From positions 22,501 through 86,500 of the forward strand of contig MCFH01000040.1 of the NCBI GenBank assembly GCA_002104945.1: a stretch of 64,000 nucleotides of DNA. The letters run 5' to 3'. This document shows positions 41,954 to 52,353 of this stretch, piece after piece. The notes under the pieces are model-generated. The model made no database searches and was not told the origin of the DNA. It worked only from the letters and a program-made list of their open reading frames with translations. The translations under genes were made by a program, and so were the position numbers. Position 1 is the first letter of the stretch. Each line of letters opens with the position of its first letter. Source of the DNA: Piromyces finnis. Taxonomy: Eukaryota > Neocallimastigomycota > Neocallimastigomycetes > Neocallimastigales > Neocallimastigaceae.

Positions 41954-43558
41954 TTAATAATCATCTTCTTCATCAACATATTCAAGTAAAATGTCAGTTG
42001 AACTTTCAGAAGAGTTATTAGCATAAACTCTGTTTCTACTATGTGGAACAGAGTTGTAAATTTCTTGACTGTCATCACCTTTGTATTCGGTAAGGTATGG
42101 ATCATCATTAAAACGAGAAGTATTCTTTGTAAAATTAAAAGAACCAATATTTTCTTTTGGAATAACAGCTAAATCTGGTTGCTCAATTGGACTAAAAGCC
42201 ATCATGAAATCATTGGTTGGAACTGGTAATTGACAGTGTGGTTTTGGTTGTTTTTGTGGAACTGGTAATGAAGATGAACAACTTTCAAGAGAAGAGGTGT
42301 CAGAAGACATTATTGCTCTTTCAGTATGAACATTGTAAACATCAACATTTTGTTCACTGAAGGTTTCTTTACCATTTGGTGAATAAATTTGAATATGGGC
42401 AATATCATCAAAGTTATTAACTGGAATTTGTAACTTGATTTTTTGACCATTCTTTGTTTTTGCGTAGAGTTCCTTTGCAGTATTGCGATCATATTTATCA
42501 ATTGGTTCACCAAAGATATAATTTTTCTTTGATGTCTTTCTGTGGACTAAAAGTAAGGTAGCACCAGCAGCAATAGATACAGCAACAGCTCCAGTCATAA
42601 CATTAGAACCGCTAGAGGTTTCTTCTTCAACGATTTCAGATGCAACTGGAGTAGTGGAAGCAATCGGAGTTGTTGTTGGATTAGAAGTTGGAGCAGCAGT
42701 AGCTACAGCTTCTTTAACATGAGTAATAACCTTTTTGGTAGTAAAAACACTTTTAATCACTGTAGTCTTAACCTTTGGTTCCTTTGTTGCAATCTTCTTT
42801 ACAGTTTCATATTTAATATTAGCCAATTTCTTAAGATGATGTTTGTTAACCTTTGCCATGTATTTGGCATTATCAATAAACTTTTTGTAAACATCATTAA
42901 TTTCCTTTTCACCAAGGAACTTAATAACCTTTTCGGTTTCTTCTTTAGATAATTCTGGTTGGAATGGACCGTTAATCATTTCACCCTTTTTGTCTACAAT
43001 ACCCCAGAAGACATTTGTTTTGCTTAAATCAATATCTTTCATGGCTTTAACACTTAATTTAAGATCATTGACCTTACAATTTTCACATTCATCTCTAATA
43101 AGGGCTTTAACTGTTGATAATGAATAATTAAAGTTCAAATTTTAAAAATAATTAATTTATTTTATTAAATAATAATAGTTTAGTTATTAATTTATTAAAG
43201 GATTACTTACCAAGTTTGTATTTTCCTTTTGACTTTTCATCAGCTACCATTGCAACAACATAATTGTCACAATTAACTTTTTCATTATTGAAAAGTTCTT
43301 TTGACTATAAAAAAAAGAAAAAAAATGTTAATTTTCCTATTTCATTTATATATATTTTATTTATAAAATTTAATATAATTATTAATCATCTCAACATACA
43401 ATTGCAGCGTAGTAAAGTTTATCATTTCTTTCTAAATTTTCATGCTTGCAGTAGGTAGAAGAAACAATTTCAAAAGATTTTGCGTTAAAGGTTGATTTCT
43501 TTGCATAAACTGCAGCAAAGTTGATTAATAAAGTTAATAATGGTGTGTTGAACTTCAT
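41954..43558 (-). CDS. Secreted-domain type I membrane protein with Ser/Thr stalk, function unknown
   Basis: Three exons (43558 to about 43405, about 43305 to 43212, about 43110 to 41954) give roughly 465 residues. Exon 1 begins MKFNTPLLTLLINFAAVYA, a clear signal peptide. The outside part has a few cysteines (STYCKHENL, VNCDNYVV, RDECENCKV) that may pair, then a basic helical stretch, then an Ala/Thr/Pro/Ser stalk (TAAPTSNPTTTPIAST) like an O-mannosylated linker. GAVAVSIAAGATLLLVH is a membrane segment followed by basic RKTSKK, giving an inside C-terminal tail of about 190 residues with a Ser cluster and PVPQKQPKPHCQLPVP, a possible SH3-type ligand. The frame's upstream Met at 43138 is in the intron; the real acceptor is an AACAG at about 43111. 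This looks like a cell-surface sensor or adhesin, but no family is recognised. Confidence 0.8.
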
Positions 43559-44819
43559 TTTCTTTCTTCGATATTTTTTTTAAACTTTTTTTATTTAATA
43601 AATAATTATTTTAGTTTTTTATTTTTGTTGAAATTTTAATAAAATTGTTAATTTATAATAGTACCACTAAAAATATTAATTGCCTTTTAAACTAATTATT
43701 ACGGTTTGTAGTTTAAGACAATAATGATAATAAATATTTATAGTGGAGAAAAGGCTTTTATTATATTAGAGTACAAATAACTTTATTTTACAAAATTTTA
43801 TTAGGTTAAAATAGTTAAGTTTTCTCTCTTTTTTTTTTTCTTCCTTAAAAAGTATTTTTTATTTTATATATACAAAATTACGTTTGAAAAAAAAAAAAAA
43901 GAAGATTTATAGTTTTTATATTAAATAAATTCTATCTTCAGCAAATATAATATTATTTGGAAAAGAAGTAAAAAATAATAGGCCGTTGGTTAAATTAGTT
44001 TAATAAATTTTATCATCATTTGTGGTAGTTTTAAATTTAAAATAGTGTTACAAATGAAATTAAAAAAAGATAATTAATTCAACAATATATTCTAATTTTG
44101 TATAATGGATAAAGTTTAATACATTAACATTTATTAAATAATATTTGTTTTTCTTTTTCTTTTTTTACACTCTTATTTGATTACTAAATTATATAACCTA
44201 CAAATATTTTTTCTTTACTTTTTTTATTCAATTTATATTAAAAAAGTCTATAAAAATAATATTTTATATTTTTATAATAAAAATTTATTCGTATGATGAA
44301 AAGTTAATATATTAAGGTAAATAAAAAATCAACCAATACCATATAAATTAATAAATAATAAAAGTAGATTTAAATTAAACTAAAATATTATTTGTAAACT
44401 GAATTTTTTTAATATTTACAAAGTTTATTCTTTAAAAATTATCATCACTGTATTAGTATTATAAATATCGTTAAAAACTATTATTTATACAATGATAACT
44501 ATTATAATAAATTATTCTTCATATTATCATAAATTGTTTCCATGAGAAAATTAATTGTTAATTTTATTATACCTTACTGATAAAAGTAATTTTAATTTTT
44601 ATTAATAAAATATATAAATTTTTGATATTCTTATAAATATTAAAAAAGAAATTATAATTATTATTGTGTTGTTTGAAATGTAAATTAAATTCATAGAAAT
44701 GTGGATTAATTTTAAATCTATGTTAGTATTATTAATGTTTTAAAATGTTTATTAAAAATATAATCATAATAATAGGAATATCTATTAATAATAGATATGA
44801 GTATTATTAATAGATATGA
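43559..44819. other. Gene-poor AT-rich spacer
   Basis: Upstream of the type I membrane protein gene. Only A/T-rich sequence is seen, with a short direct repeat of TATTAATAGATATGAGTA around 44785-44823 at its end. No gene is seen. Confidence 0.5.
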
Positions 44820-45350
44820 GTATAAAATGTTGCTAAATTTGTATCCGCTTCTTGCTTTCAATAGCCGGTAGAAACCATAGGCAAACTCTGGGTACTCATA
44901 ACATAATTTAATAAAATCTTTAGATCTTTAGTTTCAATAATTTTATTATCGTCATAGTATTGAGCTTAGATTGAGTTTCCTTTGAAATCTTTCCAATAAA
45001 AGTTTTTAAATGCTTTAATATCTCCATGCTTCTTTATTTTTTTTTTTATCAAGGGTCCTACTTGATTTGAACCATTTAAATTTTCTAAATTTAGGAATGT
45101 AATTGAGGTATGAGATAATATAATTTGAATTTTTCCATTTGTTATAACATCTAATCTGAGCTAATGCGTATATTTCAATGAAGAAATATTCAAATCTTTT
45201 GAAATAGAGCTTTATGAACTCTTGCAACTCATCGTATTCCTTTGTTAACATGTTTCTGAGCCATCCTAGACCAAGCTTTGTTGGATCTAAGTAATGGTAC
45301 AAATTCGAATTTAATACTATATTCAGTTTTTATCCTTTATAATGAATTTT
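44820..45350 (-). pseudogene. Broken coding relic, family unknown
   Basis: On the minus strand a coding-like stretch with higher GC than the flanks reads LNIVLNSNLYHYLDP and LGLGWLRNMLTKEYDEL, continuing through FKRFEYFFIEIYALAQI to DKKKNKEAWRY and a stop at 45015. A second frame then picks up with HGDIKAFKNFYWKDFKGNS, an in-frame stop, AQYYDDNKIIETKDL, and a third frame gives DFIKLCYEYPEFAYGF and YRLLKARSGYKF. Codon-like composition continuing across at least two frame changes and a stop suggests a decayed gene or element fragment. No Met start, promoter or splice sites are convincing. I do not recognise the protein. It lies 0.9 kb downstream of the GH45 gene. Confidence 0.45.
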
Positions 45351-46264
45351 TTTTTTTTTTTTTATTTTTGCGAAAAATAATGTATTAAATATAAATTAAT
45401 TTAATGTTGAACGGAGAGATGAATAAAATGACACATTGCAAGATTTACAAAAACAAAAACATCGCTATAAATAAAAAAATTTTTTTTTTTTTTTTTTACC
45501 TATTCCTTACATCTGATTATTTATCAAAAAACATATAAAATAATTAAAAAATATATTCAGACTTTTTAATAATGAACAATAAATATTTAAATATTTATTT
45601 TAATTTTTATTTATTTATTATTCTTATTTTTTTTTTTATATATATTATAATCTTTTATTTTTTTTCGTTTTGTTTGCTTAAAATGCTTTTTTTTTTTATA
45701 TTACAACAAAATTGATATAAATAAACTAATAAATATTTAAAAATTATTAATTTCTAAATATTTAAAACATAATATTAAATATTTGATCAACAAATATTGT
45801 AGTAAAAATAATTTACAAAAATATTTTTCTTTTTAATAAATTACATTTTAACAATATGTTTTTTTTCTTCTTTCCTTTCTTCTTTCATTATCAAAAAATA
45901 TTTCTCTTTTTTTACCTTAACAATATATATATTTCCTTAAATTTATGTAATTTTATTTTGTTTTAAGGGTATATTTATATATAATTAACTTTTTATTGGA
46001 AAACTTTTAAGATAATGAATATATATATTTAATTTGATAGCTTTAATTATCAAATAAAATTTTCTTTTTTTTAATGTTTTTAAATAATAAAAAAAAGAAT
46101 TAATTTTATTCTTTATGAAAAAATAATAAAATTTTTATATATTATAAAGCATCTTAAACTATAAAACAAATTTATACATATTTGTGACAAATATTTATAT
46201 ATTAATTGTATAGTTTTTAATACTTTATAATATTATTTCTCAGGAAAAAAAATCAATTTTTTTC
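45351..46264. other. AT-rich spacer downstream of the GH45 gene
   Basis: T and A runs only, with TTTATT-rich sequence that serves as the 3' flank of the endoglucanase on the minus strand. No gene is seen. Confidence 0.5.
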
Positions 46265-47518
46265 TTATAAACGAGAGCATCCAGTAATGGCAACTAATTC
46301 AGCTGGACATTCAACTTCTTCGAAGTTCATCTTTGGATTATCAGCGTTTTCGAACCAACCGAATCTCCATTCACAACCTGGTTGAAGAGACTTTGGTAAA
46401 ATGGAACATTGAGAACCATCAGTGAAACCACCGTAACGTTCACCCCATAAACTGGCATCAGTGTTGAATTGAGCGGAACAACCATCGAAAAGACCAAGAC
46501 CACCACCTGGCATTTGAATATCGAAGTGGTTCTTACCAAGATCATCACCAGTGTTAGTAACTTGGACAATCATTTGCTTACCAGCAATAGAGGTACTAGT
46601 GAAAGTAATCTTGTAACAAGCACAGCACCAATCTTCTTCACCTTGACCTTCAATACTAGCAGCAGCAAAACCGTAAGATAATTGATCATTAATAGCCCAT
46701 GGTTGTTGGTCAACACACATGAAAGCGGAACCACCACCACAACCACTAGTAGTATATTCAATACTAATATGGTTACCATTAACATCACAACTGTTAACTG
46801 GCTTGGTTACAGCAGCCTTGTAGTTCCAAGCACAGGATGGCTTACAACAATCCCAGTAACGAGTAGTTTGACCAGACTTACCCTTAAGATTGATGAATCT
46901 TGGATCAGTTTCTCTGTCAATAACATTACCATATTCATCATAGTTTGGATGAGCACAGTATTCTTGATCAATTTCACAAAGACGGTACATTTCCCAACCA
47001 AATTGAGTTTCACCATCACTAGTAACTTCACAACGAGAACACCATGGATAACCAGATGGACCAGTCATACCATTAGATGGAACATATGGAACGTTACCAC
47101 TAGAATTGTTGCTGCTACTGTTGTTATTATTGTTGTTATTGTTGTTGTTATTGTTGTTGTTATTGTTGTTGTTGTTATTGTTGTTGTTGTTGTTATTTTG
47201 GGATTGACCCTTTGGAATACCACACCAGTCACCATTTTCAATACCCCAGTCACCATCAGAATCAGTGGTAACAACATCCTTAGTATTCTTACAGCATGGG
47301 TAACCTAAAGCTTGAGCCCAGCATGAGGCAGATGAAGATGAAGATCCGCCAATACCACACCAATCACCATTTTCAACACCCCAATCACCGTCAGCATCGG
47401 TGTAAACAGCTTGGGTACCAGCTTTACAGCATGGGTAACCTAACTTAGTGGAGAAACAATCGGCAGAAGCCTTAGCTGCAAGAGCAGCAATCATAGCGAA
47501 AGCAGTTAAACACTTCAT
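46265..47518 (-). CDS. GH45 endoglucanase with two N-terminal fungal dockerins
   Basis: Intronless, 417 residues, secreted. A signal peptide (1-19, ending AKASA) is followed by two CBM10-type fungal dockerins (about 21-57 and 66-102), each with LGYPCC, DGDWG and ENGDWCGI; these bind scaffold proteins of the extracellular cellulosome. A poly-Asn then Ser/Asn linker (about 108-145) follows. Residues 156-188 ([16 protein letters not shown]) look like a third, degenerate module. The GH45 catalytic domain starts near 215: [12 protein letters not shown] holds the catalytic base Asp223, and [17 protein letters not shown] holds the acid Asp333; both key residues are present, so it should cleave beta-1,4 glucan by inversion. 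GC content and codon choice (AAC, GGT, ACC) are clearly higher than in neighbouring genes, and the lack of introns contrasts with them. Frames on the opposite strand here are shadows. Confidence 0.97.
   Translation of the reverse strand: MKCLTAFAMIAALAAKASADCFSTKLGYPCCKAGTQAVYTDADGDWGVENGDWCGIGGSSSSSASCWAQALGYPCCKNTKDVVTTDSDGDWGIENGDWCGIPKGQSQNNNNNNNNNNNNNNNNNNNNNNNNNNSSSNNSSGNVPYVPSNGMTGPSGYPWCSRCEVTSDGETQFGWEMYRLCEIDQEYCAHPNYDEYGNVIDRETDPRFINLKGKSGQTTRYWDCCKPSCAWNYKAAVTKPVNSCDVNGNHISIEYTTSGCGGGSAFMCVDQQPWAINDQLSYGFAAASIEGQGEEDWCCACYKITFTSTSIAGKQMIVQVTNTGDDLGKNHFDIQMPGGGLGLFDGCSAQFNTDASLWGERYGGFTDGSQCSILPKSLQPGCEWRFGWFENADNPKMNFEEVECPAELVAITGCSRL
47116..47195 (-). repeat. Poly-asparagine linker repeat in the GH45 gene
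   Basis: AAC/AAT codons in tandem, mostly AAC, encode the Asn-rich linker between dockerins and the rest of the enzyme. Mixed codons show it is more than a simple AAT microsatellite. Linker length is likely to vary between alleles and paralogues. Confidence 0.85.
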
Positions 47519-49218
47519 TTTTATTATTTTTTCAATTTTAATTTTATTTCAATTTAGTATACAAATTATTAATAATAATTAAAATGAATAAAATCTGAAA
47601 AACTTAAAAAATATTAAAAAGAGAATTTTATATCATTATATACAAAAAAAATCAATATATAATATATATATAACATATATATTAATAATGTTATATATAG
47701 TAATCTATAATTAAAATAATTAATATATTTTAAAGTTTATTGAATATAATATATAAAAATAACTATTATAATATGAATTAGTAATTTATTAAAGTATATT
47801 TATTATAATTTTATAATAAAATAATAGGTAACAATTATTGGTTTAGAGGAATATTTTATATATTTTATTATTAATACTTTATATTAATAATATATAATGA
47901 TTTTTATTAAGGTATATATTGTATTAATATTATATTTAATATTATATATTGCATAAAAATTAAATTAACATATTTATTTTGAAATGTGCTTTAAGAAAGA
48001 ACAAATAACTATTAATTATAAATTAAAGTTTTATTTTAAAATTATATATATTAAAGTTATTTGTGTGTAACATAGGTGATTCTTAATACAAATTAAAGTT
48101 AATGATATAATATTTTAATCATAGTTTAATAGAGTATATATAAATTAAAGTTTAAGATATTATTTATCCTATGAATACAAATAATTTATTTTTATATAAT
48201 TACATATAATATTTTACTATATACAATAGTTATAAACTATTTAATGTTTAATGTGTAAATATATTATAATTGTAATATATTATATATTATAATATCTAGC
48301 TTACCGTCATAATAGCCAATCATTTTGATTTATATAGGTGATAAAAGTCATAAAACATTTCCTTTTTAAACTCTATTAAATATGAATAATATTAAAATAA
48401 TAAATTACCCAATTGTTAGAGTTGAAATTATTTTAATGAAGCGAAATAAGCCAATGAAATCTGTGTTTCCTTAAAATTTAATTTAAATATTATAAGTTAA
48501 ATTTAATATTTAATTTACTTTTTAATCTAAATATTAATAAATAAGGTTTTCTTTTATTCAAAAATACTTCAATATATGGAGTATTTTAAACATAGTAAAA
48601 TATTACTAATAAAAATACTGTTGTTGTGGTAATAATAATAATTTATAATTTTTTATTTCCTTTATAATAGAAAATTTATATTGGTATTAATAATTAAAAA
48701 TTTATATTAATTATAAATATCTAAACTAATAATGAAATTATGGATGTTTTCTATTAATTAAATAATGTTGAACACCTTAAAAAGATTATTAAATAAAGTT
48801 TTAATAACTTTTTTTTTTTCCTTTTGTATGAAATGAAATATTTATAATCATTTATTAATAAATTTTTATAATAATGAACTATGTATAATTAATTACTAAT
48901 CAAATCTTTACATAGTTTCTAACTATAATTATATTGAGGTATATAATATCTTAAATAAATAAAATAAAATTGTTGAAATATTTTTTTAATAACTCAGTAA
49001 AAATTTATGATATATATAAATAATTTTAATAGTTATTTAGTTTATTTAACACCTTCTTTAAAGTTTTTTTTTTTTTCCTTTTGTATAGGCATATAAATAT
49101 ATTAGATGTAAATTGACATAATGAATAGGTCAATATCAAGTTATCAAATTTAAGAAAATTTTAATATTGATCTACCAACTTATTACTAATATTAACATAA
49201 TTATCTTAAAATATTTAG
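47519..49218. other. AT-rich region upstream of the GH45 gene
   Basis: Contains the GH45 promoter on its left side. Three copies of AATTAAAGTT occur at 48021-48030, 48091-48100 and 48143-48152, and two GCCAAT boxes at 48315-48320 and 48450-48455, 500-940 bases before the start. In such AT-rich DNA the first motif may be chance. No coding frame is seen. Confidence 0.4.
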
Positions 49219-49760
49219 AGTTTTCAGGATGATGATTCTTGTTCGTTATTCAGTTGTTCGTCATTATTTTCAAAATCATTGGTGTTGAGGTTATTATTCA
49301 ATAAAGAATCATCAATAATATTGTAAATTATATTGTTAATCTATATTGAATTTGATTCCATCATCTTGATTAATTTTTTTAATTAGTAATATTAGTCCTG
49401 CTATGTTTTTTCTATATGAAGTAGCAATTTGAATTGTAATTCTCAGCTAAGACAGTAATAAACCTATCACCTTCCTTAGAGTTATAATTCGTAATAACAT
49501 TTTGATGATAATTTATAATATATCCTACTTTGCATATTATAGTAATTGTTAATTCTTTAACATACCACCAGATACATTTAAAACTATAGAATTATTTGTT
49601 CAACTAGTATCATGTTCTTATTTTTGATTATTATAGGAATCAAAAATAATTTCTTGATCAATATTACAGCATCTATAAATTTCATTACGTTCCAAATTAA
49701 ATGGATGATTAATATTGTATAAATAAGCATTATTTCTTAATCATAATATATATAAAAATT
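49219..49760 (-). pseudogene. Broken coding relic near GH45
   Basis: On the minus strand fragments of coding-like sequence appear in changing frames: AYLYNINHPFNLERNEIYRC then CNIDQEIIFDSYNNQ and a stop; TNYNSKEGDRFITVLAEN with YNSNCYF; and a C-terminal-looking acidic tail IIDDSLLNNNLNTNDFEN to NNEQESSS and a stop. Stops and frame changes separate them and no start or clean splice sites were found. EIYRCCNIDQE is similar to [11 protein letters not shown] of the GH45 protein 2.5 kb away on the same strand, sharing a 12-base identical run. It may be a decayed paralogue or an unrelated dead gene. It could also be several exons of a gene I failed to assemble. Confidence 0.35.
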
Positions 49761-49774
49761 AATTCTTGTTTTTG

Positions 49775-49799
49775 TAGAGGGCGGATTTGGACCCCTCTA
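49775..49799. repeat. GC-rich perfect hairpin
   Basis: TAGAGGG, an 11-base loop and CCCTCTA form a 7-bp perfect stem (49775-49781 with 49793-49799). The patch is the most GC-rich in several kb of AT-rich spacer. It may be a remnant of a transposon end or a structural RNA element. No partner copy was found in the window. Confidence 0.5.
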
Positions 49800-50035
49800 T
49801 GGAAACAAAATCTTTCTAAATCTTGTAATGATTGTTAAAAATTTACAAGAATTAATACAATAAAAAAATATTTTAAAAGAAATAAGACATAAAATATATT
49901 AAATTTGTATAGTTGTATTATAAAGTAATATTTATATTTAAGTAATTAAACAAGAAATATATTATTATAAACTAAAAAAAAATATTAAAGTTGTTATTTT
50001 ATCATATTAGTTATAGCCATGTGATTGGAAATATT

Positions 50036-50169
50036 TAATAATAGTGACAGGCATTAATTCACATGGATTAAGGGAAATTTACATGACAGGTTAACATTTC
50101 TCTAATAATAGTGACAGGCATTAATTCACATGGATTAAGGGAAATTTACATGACAGGTTAACATTTCTC
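50036..50169. repeat. 67-bp perfect tandem duplication
   Basis: Bases 50036-50102 are repeated identically at 50103-50169 (each copy contains GTGACAGGCATTAATTCACA). The unit is not low-complexity and is less AT-rich than its flanks, so this is a recent duplication. On the minus strand it reads NPCELMPVTII in one frame, continuing to KYFQSHGYN and a stop at the left, so it may sit in an old coding relic. Confidence 0.93.
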
Positions 50170-52353
50170 TAAGAATCACTATTAGAATTATTTTAATAGA
50201 TAGGAAAAATGTACTAAGGAATTAAAAAAAATTCAATATTCTAACAAGTATGATTATTATTAAAGTTTATAAATAATCCATTATAGTAAATAAATATTTT
50301 ATATTTTATTTACTATATACCCATTATATATATTATATCTCTAGCTATTTTTTTGATTCTTAAGGTTGTAGTAGTACAATTTTGATGCTTAACCAATGAA
50401 ATTTTAATTATACAAAATTTATAAAAAATAAATTAAATTAAATATAAATATTTAATATTGGAAATTTATAATATAAAAACATAGCTGATTAATGTAAAAG
50501 TATCTTTTTTTTTAAAAAAATTAAAATAAAAATCATTATTATATAAAATTTGTATAATAAACTAATAAAGTTAAATATTTAAAAAAATATTATAAACATT
50601 ATAATATTATATAAATATAAATATAAATATATAAATAAATATAACAATAAATTTATCATACTCATACTATTTATAAATTAAATCTAATATTGTATTATTA
50701 ATGCTGTTAGAAATTATTAATAAAAAGTAATTAAATATATATCTTATTTATAAAAATTAAATTTTCATTAATATCGTAATCACCACATTTTTTTTAGTTG
50801 CTTTTAAATATTTTTGAATACAAGAATTAAAGTTACCAATTAAGTTAAGTTAATATAAATGAAAATATTATAAAATCTTGATGGATTAATGTGTAAATTA
50901 TTTCCATAAAAACAATATGAAAAATGAATAAATATATTGACATCTTTTTAGATTAAATTTTATTTTAATCCTTTTCTTTTTTTTCTATTCATTCCATTAG
51001 CTTTAAAAATAAAGGTGAAAGAATCTTTTGACTAATTTCTTCTTATTTTTTTAAATTTTAAAATTTAATGAAAAATGTATGATACCTTTTATTTTTGGTT
51101 TTGTGATACATATTGTTAAAAATAAATATTTTTTAATTCCACTTATTTTAATCTTATTAAAAAAGATTCCATATTATATATATTTGTATAAACGATTATA
51201 AAAAATATATATATAATAAATATCAAAAAAGATATATATTACTTTAATTCATTCCTTATAATTTTACAAAAGAATTAAATATTTATGTATTAGTATTAGA
51301 TCATTTAGTTAGATATATGAAACATTGAATTATTTTCTATATATAACATTATTTATTATGTATGCAATAACATATTTTATCATTTATAATTAAAATAATA
51401 TATTTAAGGAAAAAAAAAACTTATTTTATAGCTTATTATAGTTTTATAGATGTATCATAGGTATGTAAAAACCATTCTAAATTATTAAGAATTTATTTTA
51501 CCTTTTCCTATATATATTAAAATATTAAATAAAAATAATTTAAAATAATTAATATATTTTAATTATAATTTAGTGTCATATATTAATAATATAATTCAAT
51601 TAATAATAATTATTTAAAAAATATTGTTAAAGGAAGGTGGTGTTAAAATCCTCCAAGGTATTTTTAGTGATTTAAAAATATTATTTAAAAATAGAAGATA
51701 TATTCTTTTTAATGTATATATATATATATACATTTTAAAAGCTTATTATAGCAAAATAACAATATAAATTATAAAGAGATATTATGCTTATTTCGGAAGA
51801 AATAAATACTTAATAATAATAAAAAAACTTAATAAACATTAAACAAAAAAAAAAAAAGAGCAATTATTTTTATTAATACAAAAGTTCACTTGTTTATTAT
51901 ATTATATTATATCATTTTATTTTTATTTTTGTGAAAAGAGGATATTTTTTAAAGAATATTGTTAAAGTTCTTTTTTTTTTTTTTTTAAAAAATATTTTCT
52001 ATTAATTAATGTACTTGAAGAATAATAAAATCTTTTAATAAATAATCTTTTTTTTTTTTTTTTTCTTATCGAAAACACCAATTTATGTAAATGAAATTGT
52101 TTTTATTTAAAACAAGAATAAATAAATTCAAAATTTATACGTTAACTTTAAAGTCCAGCTTAAATACAGTATATTATTAAAAAAAGAAATACAATTAATT
52201 TGATGAATTTATATGTAATAGAGTAAAATTAAAAAAATTCCATCATCTTTTTAAGTTCATATTTTCAATTATACACATAATAAAATAAACATCGAAGAAT
52301 CCACATTTTTTTATAATTATTATTTTTTTTATCAAATAAATATAAATAAAAAA
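50170..52353. other. AT-rich region upstream of ADA3
   Basis: Mostly A/T runs and TA repeats. A short GC-richer spot at 51629-51659 has no frame that extends. The right end holds the ADA3 promoter. Nothing else is supported. Confidence 0.5.

Noticed and set aside
43138-43138. Start of the type I membrane protein at the long frame's first Met
   Set aside because: That Met and the bases after it lie in an intron; joining from upstream exons through an AACAG acceptor gives a signal peptide and continuous frame.
45015-45302. An intact 95-codon gene on the minus strand
   Set aside because: It has no ATG at its start (TTG only), and coding-like sequence continues past its stop in other frames, so a broken relic is more likely.
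46327-47308. Val/Thr/Leu-rich frames on both strands within the GH45 gene, including a 208-codon plus-strand frame
   Set aside because: They are shadows of a strongly supported GH45 frame with intact catalytic motifs.
49775-49799. tRNA T-arm-like sequence (GGTCCAAATCC on the minus strand)
   Set aside because: No acceptor stem, D arm or anticodon arm can be folded around it; only the simple hairpin remains.
51629-51659. Short GC-richer spot with a small plus-strand frame (LLKEGGVKILQGIF)
   Set aside because: The frame degenerates to Lys/Ile/Tyr repeats at once and has no start or partner exon.
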